From NCBI GenBank assembly GCA_001777915.1, contig MFFN01000005.1, forward strand, positions 1-64,000: a stretch of 64,000 bases of DNA. Direction: 5' to 3'. The notes under the pieces are model-generated. The model was not told where the DNA came from, did not search any database, and saw only the letters and a program-made list of their open reading frames with translations. The translations under genes and the position numbers were made by a program. This DNA is from Candidatus Edwardsbacteria bacterium RifOxyA12_full_54_48 (GTDB taxonomy: Bacteria > Edwardsbacteria > AC1 > EtOH8). Shown here one piece after another: positions 7,994 through 14,895 of the stretch (position 1 is the stretch's first letter; every line of letters begins with the position of its first letter).

Positions 7994-10087
7994 ATGTTGA
8001 TCAAGAATGAATATTATAAAGAACTTTCAGTAATTCCCGAGCTATATAGCAATGGAAAATATAGTGAAGCAATAAGGATATGTTTGTTATTAAGTAAAAA
8101 GCATAATACATATACAATAATGTTTTTATTGGGAGTGCTATACATTGCAAAAGCATTGTTTGAAGAGAATAAAAATATACTAAATGTAAATAAAGCAAAT
8201 AAATCAACCCTTGCAGCTTATACAATTATTAAGAACCATTCATTTAATGAAGTATTAAATTATCTGGCAGATTTAGATTTAATATTCAGGGGCATTGAAT
8301 TATATGAAAATAAAAATGATTTAAAAAGAATTAGACATGATGAATATAAATATGAATCATTATCTAGAATTTACAGCAAGCTTGCAAATGTGAATTGTGA
8401 TATAAACGAATCCCTGACATTGGCCCACAAAGCACTTGAAATATATAATAAAAACGAGGACGCATATCAAAGACTACTTGACATATATGATAAAAACGAT
8501 AAAAAGAAAAAAGAAGCGCTATTGCGTTGGGTGTATGCTGATATAACTATCATAACGCCACTTGAAATATTATATGGTATCTATCTAGATAATAATTCCA
8601 TTAAGGAAGCATGTTGTTGCTGTTATTATATTGCTAGACGAAAAAGATATGTTGCAAATCAAATCAAAAAAGGGGGTTTATGCGATGAATACATATATAC
8701 TGCTATTTTATCCGAGAGATTAGCCCATGAATTATTATTGAAGTATTATTGGAATGAAAAGAACTTTAAAAAGGCCCAACTCCATCTTTTAAAATGTTAT
8801 GCGTTATGGAAAATAAGTAACAATATTAATTCTTACGACAATGTATTTAATATAAACAGATTAAACGAAGAATTAAAAAGAAACAAGAATTGTATATATT
8901 GGTTTTTATATTGTTTAATTAATATCGATAATAAAATTGATTTATACTCAAATAAGAACAATAATTTAATAGATATATATAATTTTATTAAGGTTGTAGA
9001 AAATGATATAACCGCTTTATTTAAAGATGAATTTAATGTGTGTCTTAAATGTTTTATTAAAAACAATACTCTGTTGCCATATCCGATGATAATAATTTCC
9101 AAAGTATTTTGTATCACCCTTCTTTACACCGTAGTAAAAAAATACTTAAATCCTGAATGGTCAGAGAAGAAATATTTGACAAGAGTGATAGAAATAATAT
9201 TTAAGGATTTTACTAAGGAAACGTATAGATCGCTCAATTTAACAGAAAGTCTAAAAGAAGAAATAGTAAAGCAACTTAATACTTATGATAATTCTACAAG
9301 ATTAGTTTATATAGATATTATTAACATTATAAAAAAAATAATTATTAAATATAATATCGATATAAAATTTGAATCGGTCAATACTCTTGAAACTATTGTT
9401 CATGACATTGCCAAAAACAAATCTGCCATGACAAGTGGAAAAGAGAAAGAATTGGTTTTTAAAATAAAGACATATTTAAAAGGCCTTAATGACGAAATAT
9501 ATAATAATGCGCTCTTGAAAATAGACATAAACCATTGTTTGTTATCTTCAATTAGTAAGGGTATTATAGATATTAAGTCATCCCAAAATCGTTTGCATAA
9601 GTATTTATCCCCTTCTGGAAATGCAGATAAAATTACCGGAAATATATCAGCAAAGATATGCTTAAACAATGAATATTACATTATCACCCATGAAAATAAT
9701 ACACCTAAACGATATATGGGTGATAATAATTTAAAAAACAAAAATATATATAATATATGGGTTGATCAATCAAGATATCAAGTATGGATTGATAGGACAC
9801 AAATAAAATTTACTCCAACGTTGGTTCATGTTCTAACGCTGTTATTAATAAAATACCCTATTGGATGCAAATATGAGGAATTAGTATATTGTGCACCAAC
9901 AAAAGCAGTAGATAATAATAATGTCCATCAATGGATGAGTGAAATTAGTTACAAAATGGGCAAAAAGGTGTATAACAAATACATAATACCCAACCCAGGT
10001 ATTGGCTATATGATTAAAGAAGATATAAAATATTGCGTAATATTTGATAAGTACTATTATAATTTAAAAATAAAAACATCAACGTGA
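7994..10087 (+). CDS. TPR-like helical protein with C-terminal winged-helix domain
   Basis: A protein of 697 residues, very AT-rich. Residues 1-160 contain TPR-like helical pairs (SNGKYSEAIRICLLLSK; ESLTLAHKALEIYNKNEDAY). The last about 100 residues resemble the OmpR/SARP-type winged-helix domain: VWIDRTQIKFTPTLVHVLTL, then a recognition helix region VDNNNVHQWMSEISYKMGKK and the wing IIPNPGIGYMI. This order (TPR first, winged helix last) is the reverse of most SARP regulators. It could be a DNA-binding regulator or sensor for the upstream nuclease genes. ATG 7994 is chosen because AAGG lies nine bases upstream; an in-frame codon at 7952 would overlap the previous gene. Confidence 0.6.
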   Translation: MLIKNEYYKELSVIPELYSNGKYSEAIRICLLLSKKHNTYTIMFLLGVLYIAKALFEENKNILNVNKANKSTLAAYTIIKNHSFNEVLNYLADLDLIFRGIELYENKNDLKRIRHDEYKYESLSRIYSKLANVNCDINESLTLAHKALEIYNKNEDAYQRLLDIYDKNDKKKKEALLRWVYADITIITPLEILYGIYLDNNSIKEACCCCYYIARRKRYVANQIKKGGLCDEYIYTAILSERLAHELLLKYYWNEKNFKKAQLHLLKCYALWKISNNINSYDNVFNINRLNEELKRNKNCIYWFLYCLINIDNKIDLYSNKNNNLIDIYNFIKVVENDITALFKDEFNVCLKCFIKNNTLLPYPMIIISKVFCITLLYTVVKKYLNPEWSEKKYLTRVIEIIFKDFTKETYRSLNLTESLKEEIVKQLNTYDNSTRLVYIDIINIIKKIIIKYNIDIKFESVNTLETIVHDIAKNKSAMTSGKEKELVFKIKTYLKGLNDEIYNNALLKIDINHCLLSSISKGIIDIKSSQNRLHKYLSPSGNADKITGNISAKICLNNEYYIITHENNTPKRYMGDNNLKNKNIYNIWVDQSRYQVWIDRTQIKFTPTLVHVLTLLLIKYPIGCKYEELVYCAPTKAVDNNNVHQWMSEISYKMGKKVYNKYIIPNPGIGYMIKEDIKYCVIFDKYYYNLKIKTST

Positions 10088-10708
10088 ATCAAAATAATGT
10101 AACCATTGTGCAATAGAATGTTCAAGTTTTATTTTACAGATATTAGAAAACGTATTCGAGTTTATAAACAAGCTATTTCTCTTAATTTTAAAATCAAGAT
10201 ATTTTATCCAATAATTACAGCATTCATTTAATTTCCCGCATCCGGAGATAATTTCATTTTGAATATATTGCTTATCTAATGCCTGTCTTTCAATGTCAGT
10301 ATATTCTAATTTTAAAATAGATTGGATTTCTTTTGCTTTTTTTCCCTTTAAATGGGATCTGGTCCAATTTATCAGGCTCGGTCGATTGTTACCGATGACA
10401 TAATAAGATTGTAGGCATGGGATATTTTGTTTTTTGAGACCCAGCATGGTATTAAAGGGAACCTGTTCATTAACAAAAGGGCAATATGTTCTTGTTGTAG
10501 CATAATAAACTAGCTTATAAAATAGGTAGAATCTAGAATTATTATTTATGAAAGGTATTTTTCGGAGTAATTTATTTTTTTCGTAATTGGTAATAGATTC
10601 AGAATCGTTTAATTTGTATATTAAATTCTCGAGGGTATTATCATTAGGTATGTATCCATCAACCATAATGCCATGAATTTTTCCCTTGGGTGCTGTTATT
10701 TTTGTCAT
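10079..10708 (-). CDS. Unknown protein, convergent with the cargo operon
   Basis: A protein of 209 residues on the minus strand, overlapping the end of the TPR/winged-helix gene by nine bases tail to tail. Not recognised. It has several Cys residues (RTYCPFV, IPCLQSYY, SGCGKLNECCNYW) and a basic segment TRSHLKGKKAKEIQ. The cysteines could bind metal but are not in a standard zinc-ribbon spacing. The start is ATG 10708; TTG 10711 is just upstream. Codon use is AT-rich like the neighbours, so it belongs to the same cargo. Confidence 0.55.
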   Translation of the reverse strand: MTKITAPKGKIHGIMVDGYIPNDNTLENLIYKLNDSESITNYEKNKLLRKIPFINNNSRFYLFYKLVYYATTRTYCPFVNEQVPFNTMLGLKKQNIPCLQSYYVIGNNRPSLINWTRSHLKGKKAKEIQSILKLEYTDIERQALDKQYIQNEIISGCGKLNECCNYWIKYLDFKIKRNSLFINSNTFSNICKIKLEHSIAQWLHYFDSR

Positions 10709-10749
10709 CAATTTAGTACAACACTATTATATATAAATATATTTACGAA

Positions 10750-10774
10750 AACCCCGCTTTTAGCGGGGTTTTTT
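10750..10774 (+). terminator. Rho-independent terminator at cargo/core boundary
   Basis: An eight-base-pair GC-rich stem (10750-10757 with 10763-10770, ACCCCGC type) with a TTTTA loop is followed by a TTTTTT run. It separates the AT-rich cargo from the mobility module. Confidence 0.85.
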
Positions 10775-10779
10775 GTTTA

Positions 10780-10807
10780 TAAGTAAATTATAAGTAGATG
10801 GTAAGTA
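10780..10807. repeat. Three TAAGTA direct repeats at 11-base spacing
   Basis: TAAGTA occurs at 10780-10785, 10791-10796 and 10802-10807, each exactly 11 bases apart, so the copies sit on the same face of the helix. They lie just downstream of the terminator and upstream of the VWA-protein gene. They may be binding sites for a regulator, replication initiator or recombinase. Confidence 0.6.
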
Positions 10808-10831
10808 CCCCCTTAGTGCAAAATGATATTA

Positions 10832-10855
10832 TTTGAAATACAATTTATTCAAATC
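10832..10855. promoter_or_regulatory. Inverted repeat upstream of the VWA-protein gene (possible operator)
   Basis: ATTTGAA (10832-10838) and TTCAAAT (10849-10855) form inverted arms around a ten-base centre, 18 bases before the start codon of the 10873 gene. The position suits an operator, but no clear -35/-10 pair was found. Confidence 0.3.
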
Positions 10856-10872
10856 TAAGAAAGGAGATTCCC

Positions 10873-12390
10873 ATGACCACAATCCTAATCCTTCTCACGC
10901 TGGCGGCAATCGTTGCGGCCGGCAGAAATCTTCCCTCGATGTTGTTTGCTCCAATATTAAGCATTATTCAATATTTTGGCTCTCTTATCGAAGGCTTTCG
11001 TGAAAATCTCAAGCAATATATTTTAAAACCTGAACCTCCAGGGCTAATAAGATATATTCTCTCTGCGCTTTTCACCCTGGGATCAATTACATGGTCCCTA
11101 ATGGATGCATTGCTTACAGAAGTATCCCTTAAAATAATTGTTTCCGAGAAGACGCTTCAGCTTTTCAAAACAGGCATTCAACCAGTGGATTATTTCATTT
11201 CTAATTATCTGTATTCTTGTATCGCTCTGGTTTTAGTTCTTATGCTCACGTTGCTCTTCCATTTTGCCTTTTCTTATATTGCAAACAGATATCCTCATTT
11301 AATTGAACAAATGACTTTCATATCAGTCGTTGTTGCGGCGTTGGGTATGCTCATTATTATGGCTTTAATGCGCTATTATTCTTCACAATGGTTTTCAGAG
11401 GTAAATCGGGCGATTGCAAATCATAATTATGTTTTACCTAATAATCTGACAAGCAAAACCGGAATGTTGTCGATGATGTTTCTTGTCTGGGGAATCTTGT
11501 GCGCCGGAATTTGCGCTCATTTAGGGTTTAACCAGTTCTTAAAGCAAACCGCCCAAATCTTGACAGGAATTGTTTTTGTTCCGATATCCCTGCTTTTATT
11601 TTTCTTGGTTCTTTTATCCAAATTGGTCGAAGGAGTGCAGGCCATAATAGGCATTCCGGTAGCTATCCTCAACGGAGCTGTTGATTTGATCAAGGAATCC
11701 GTAAGAAAAAGGCAACCTGATTACAGGATTATTTCAATGATTGTAATTTTTATATTGAGTATATTTCTTTCTGGTTGCACTCTTCCGGTAAATAAACCCA
11801 AATTAATAGTCGCAGTAATTGATCAGTCATATTCATTTAAACAAGAGCAGGATAATACTCTTACAAAGGTAAACGAGTTGATTGATTTTCTTGGTCCAGA
11901 GGATCATTTCTACTGTTTATTCATCAATGGCAAATCTTATAGCGACAAACAACTTCTTTACATTCTGCCCAGGCAAGATGAAGCAGATATTTATAACCTG
12001 CTTGACGACTATAAATCGCGGGATGATGTCAAGAAAAGTATCTCAGATATATTAGCCGGGCCTTGCTCCAATAATTCAGATGTACTTGGCGCTTTGCATC
12101 GAGCGCAAGCTATTTACAAGTCAAGAAGAGAAGGGTATGACAAATATCTTTTTCTGTTCAGTGACCTTTCGGACAATATCAATAGACAAACACCGGCACC
12201 TGAATTGGACAGCGTCAGGGTAATCACGTTATTTTCAAATTCTGACAAAAAGAATATTATTTCTGCCAAAAGCCAAACCGAAGCGTGGGAAAAAGTGTTT
12301 GCAGACAGCAGGGCTTCTGAGGTACTCATTCTGGGCCACGATATCAGCATGTCATTCGAGATAAAACAATATCTGGAAAGGGGGATTTAA
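10873..12390 (+). CDS. Membrane protein with C-terminal VWA-like domain
   Basis: A protein of 505 residues. The first about 300 residues hold six or more hydrophobic segments. A further hydrophobic segment (about 285-300) ends in LSGC, then comes a soluble domain starting KLIVAVIDQSYSF. IDQSYS matches the DxSxS signature of a MIDAS metal site in von Willebrand factor A domains, and FLFSDLSDN is a plausible later MIDAS Asp. It probably presents a VWA domain at the membrane. AAGGAG precedes ATG 10873. It is the first gene of a tight run (next gene two bases after the stop) leading to the ATPase and integrase. The function in the element is unknown; a role in transfer or host-surface contact is a guess. 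Confidence 0.65.
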   Translation: MTTILILLTLAAIVAAGRNLPSMLFAPILSIIQYFGSLIEGFRENLKQYILKPEPPGLIRYILSALFTLGSITWSLMDALLTEVSLKIIVSEKTLQLFKTGIQPVDYFISNYLYSCIALVLVLMLTLLFHFAFSYIANRYPHLIEQMTFISVVVAALGMLIIMALMRYYSSQWFSEVNRAIANHNYVLPNNLTSKTGMLSMMFLVWGILCAGICAHLGFNQFLKQTAQILTGIVFVPISLLLFFLVLLSKLVEGVQAIIGIPVAILNGAVDLIKESVRKRQPDYRIISMIVIFILSIFLSGCTLPVNKPKLIVAVIDQSYSFKQEQDNTLTKVNELIDFLGPEDHFYCLFINGKSYSDKQLLYILPRQDEADIYNLLDDYKSRDDVKKSISDILAGPCSNNSDVLGALHRAQAIYKSRREGYDKYLFLFSDLSDNINRQTPAPELDSVRVITLFSNSDKKNIISAKSQTEAWEKVFADSRASEVLILGHDISMSFEIKQYLERGI

Positions 12391-12392
12391 CC

Positions 12393-12794
12393 ATGTCAAA
12401 GAATTATGAAATACGGCTTGAAGATACGGTTTTATTCAACATCGCGGTCAGCTTAATAGAAGCCGTTGGTCGAGAAGCCACAAAGATGCTTCAGCTTAGT
12501 TGCTCTGCTTATAATGATTTTCTAAAGCCAAGACAGTATTCGACGGGTTTGATATCATCAGCGGCGATGCCAAACCATATGCAGGTTAAAAAGCCGACGA
12601 TAATAAAAGAAACCGCCCATAAGGTCCGTCCGAGTGATGTTGAAATTGCCAAGTTTATCGAGATTAAAGCTCAGCAACTCGGCTATCAGTCCCAGGGGAT
12701 TAAGCTTCTTCCCGAGAAAACAGGGGAAGTCATAGAGTTTACGTTCAGTATTCCCAAGGAAAAGATCAATATTCTACGAGGAGGTAAAACATGA
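12393..12794 (+). CDS. Unknown small protein of the integrative element
   Basis: A protein of 133 residues, two bases after the VWA gene and overlapping the next gene by four bases (ATGA). An N-terminal helix (TVLFNIAVSLIEAVGREATK) is followed by a proline-rich linker and a C-terminal part GEVIEFTFSIPKEK. No family recognised. The gene arrangement says it is co-expressed with the neighbouring element genes. Confidence 0.6.
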   Translation: MSKNYEIRLEDTVLFNIAVSLIEAVGREATKMLQLSCSAYNDFLKPRQYSTGLISSAAMPNHMQVKKPTIIKETAHKVRPSDVEIAKFIEIKAQQLGYQSQGIKLLPEKTGEVIEFTFSIPKEKINILRGGKT

Positions 12795-13162
12795 ACAAGT
12801 ATGAACAGGCAACAAATGAATCGAGAGGGTCAGGGGTATTGCCACCCTGGTTGTGCCGTGAGATCGAATCCCAACGGGAGTATCTTTTAATCGTGCATTC
12901 TTTCTATCCGCAATGCATCCCGGTGAGCAATGCTGAAATCTGTGCCAGGTTGTATTACCTGAATAAATATTGTTTAATCCGCCGCGAGGACATGATTATA
13001 TTCAAATATATAATCGTCCTGTTAATGTTGGGTCAAGGTCTACCAGTGAAAGATACTGCAATGCGCCAATATAATCAGGGATTAAATTATCAGCAAATGC
13101 AACGATTGGAATATTGGCGCTCTCTGATATATCGTAGTCGTAATGAATCAGGTCGAGCTTAA
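12791..13162 (+). CDS. Unknown small protein of the integrative element
   Basis: A protein of 123 residues translated with a four-base overlap to the previous gene. It contains one hydrophobic stretch (MIIFKYIIVLLMLGQGLP) and is otherwise polar with a basic C-terminus (YWRSLIYRSRNESGRA). Several Cys are scattered (WLCRE, YPQCIP, EICARL, KYCLIRR). No family recognised. GAGGAGG precedes the start. Confidence 0.6.
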   Translation: MNKYEQATNESRGSGVLPPWLCREIESQREYLLIVHSFYPQCIPVSNAEICARLYYLNKYCLIRREDMIIFKYIIVLLMLGQGLPVKDTAMRQYNQGLNYQQMQRLEYWRSLIYRSRNESGRA

Positions 13163-13234
13163 ATATACAAATCAATAATATCGAGGTAGTTATATAAGAG
13201 TATCTGCCTCAAATCAATAATTAAGAGGTTGGTT

Positions 13235-14332
13235 ATGAATCATAGAGTATTCATAGAGGATGGCGGGAAAGTAAAAATATATCCGCCGACACGAGAAGTA
13301 GTGGAACCGCTTATGCGGCAACTTGGCCAGGATTACCATTGTGAGAGCATCCGTCACCCGTCATCATTTAGTCCCTTATTCCAACAAACCAGAAGGCTTC
13401 TCGTCGGGATAACAATAGATGAATCTAAAAAAATGACCTTGGATAAGCTCTGGCAGGTTCATGATTCAAAATCATTTAAAGACCAGGGAATATCTCTCCT
13501 CGATCTTAAAATCGAAATATGCAAAAGGCTTTACGAAAAATGCGAAGTGTGTGGACATCTCTGCAAAGTCAACAGATACCAAGAAAAAGGTAAATGCGGA
13601 GTGGGTGTTGAGACATATTACGATTACTGGGGATCATTGATCGGAGAGGAGCCGGTTATAAATCCAGCTGCCGGCATTGCTCTTTGGGGTTGCTCCTGGA
13701 ATTGTTCATTTTGCCATGCGTCAGATTACCTTAATATCAATAACGGCACAAAAGAAGGAAAGCTGCTGGGATCGGACATTTGGAAAGAGATTGCTTATAG
13801 AAATTGCCAAACAATTGAATTTAACGCTGCTGGTGATCCAACACCACATTTGCTGTCAATCCTTAATGTTTTAAATCAGGCTCCAGGCACTATGAATCAC
13901 CCGATAGTATGTAGTAGTAACAGCCATGCAACTCAAAATGCCTGGAAACTATTAGATGGAATCGCCGATGTCTTTTTGGTGGATATTAAATTTGGAAATG
14001 ATAGCTGTGCACACTCCCTTGCAGGTTGCTTGAATCATAATTACTTCACCAAAGAAACCTTGGAATGTCTGGATAAACTTCCCGGGAAAAAGATAATCCG
14101 TTGGCTTCTTTTGCCTGACCATGTCGATTGCTGTGGACAAGAAATCGTAAAAATGCTTTCCCGTCATGACTTTTATGTCAGCCTGCTGAATGATTTTCAG
14201 GATGACCATAAAATGGTTTTTAAAAGGAAAAATACCGATGATGAAATAGCCAGAGCAAAAGAATTAATCAAACGATATGGGCTAAAAGATATCAACCATC
14301 CGGAAAATGCCAGACATTTCTGGACTAAATGA
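13235..14332 (+). CDS. PflA-like radical SAM protein
   Basis: A protein of 365 residues. The radical SAM cluster motif CSWNCSFC (CxxxCxxC) is intact at about residue 150. Upstream lies a second Cys set, CEVCGHLCKVNR then GKCG, and EEPVINPAAGI, as in the family annotated as putative pyruvate-formate-lyase activating enzymes (YgiQ-unrelated, PflA-like COG1313 group). Later motifs include EFNAAGDPTP and VFLVDIKFG. It should bind a [4Fe-4S] cluster and cleave S-adenosylmethionine; the substrate is unknown and no glycyl-radical enzyme is nearby. ATG 13235 is chosen over TTG 13229 because GAGG lies six bases upstream. An unusual cargo or core gene for a mobile element. Confidence 0.8.
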   Translation: MNHRVFIEDGGKVKIYPPTREVVEPLMRQLGQDYHCESIRHPSSFSPLFQQTRRLLVGITIDESKKMTLDKLWQVHDSKSFKDQGISLLDLKIEICKRLYEKCEVCGHLCKVNRYQEKGKCGVGVETYYDYWGSLIGEEPVINPAAGIALWGCSWNCSFCHASDYLNINNGTKEGKLLGSDIWKEIAYRNCQTIEFNAAGDPTPHLLSILNVLNQAPGTMNHPIVCSSNSHATQNAWKLLDGIADVFLVDIKFGNDSCAHSLAGCLNHNYFTKETLECLDKLPGKKIIRWLLLPDHVDCCGQEIVKMLSRHDFYVSLLNDFQDDHKMVFKRKNTDDEIARAKELIKRYGLKDINHPENARHFWTK

Positions 14333-14343
14333 GGAGAAAGGTC

Positions 14344-14895
14344 ATGAGATACTTTGATTATCAGGGACCTGACTGGGGCAACAGGAGAGGGCAAACACCG
14401 GAGCCCAACTTCAACGAAACTCATGTCAGGGTTAGTGAAATCATACAGCCCAATGGGGAAAAGGTTACATTGGGCGGGGAGGAAACGCAGACAGTACTCA
14501 ATCCGGAGGAGGGAAATACAAAGACCATAGTGCGTGATGTTGCCACTCCCTTGGCCTGCGGATGCGTTCCTACAAAGGACACAAAGATTCGGGTTTTTCC
14601 CAATGGCACGGCTTGTTGTGAAAACCACTTCCTAGTTTGCTCGCTTTGTTCAGCCCCGATACTGCCGAACCTGCATACGATTATTCCGATAGACGGGAAG
14701 AACTACTTTTTTCACCGGGATAATTGCGCGGAGATAGTGCTTCGTCAATTATTGCGAAATGAACAGACAAATCCCAGTTTTTCTGACAATACCAGGGTCT
14801 TACTCGAGAATATGCTGAGTGACATCCGCGCCAACAAGAGCTGGGTATACAGGCTTTTTACAGGAAGGCGTAGCAATGGGCTTCTTCTCAGATAA
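14344..14895 (+). CDS. Cys-rich, zinc-binding-like protein of the element
   Basis: A protein of 183 residues. The middle part has many Cys and His residues: ACGCVPTKD, ACCENHFLVCSLCSAP and FFHRDNCAE, which look like one or two zinc sites. The rest is polar. ATG 14344 follows AGGAG with spacing eight and is better than ATG 14329, which overlaps the radical SAM stop. Its 3' end overlaps the ATPase gene by 20 bases, indicating coupled translation. Function not known; it may be a partner or substrate adaptor of the adjacent ATPase. Confidence 0.6.
   Translation: MRYFDYQGPDWGNRRGQTPEPNFNETHVRVSEIIQPNGEKVTLGGEETQTVLNPEEGNTKTIVRDVATPLACGCVPTKDTKIRVFPNGTACCENHFLVCSLCSAPILPNLHTIIPIDGKNYFFHRDNCAEIVLRQLLRNEQTNPSFSDNTRVLLENMLSDIRANKSWVYRLFTGRRSNGLLLR

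Noticed and set aside
10750-10872. Left end of the integrative element at the composition change
   Set aside because: No copy of the tRNA-Lys 3' sequence is present here, so the GC change more likely marks cargo against core within one element.
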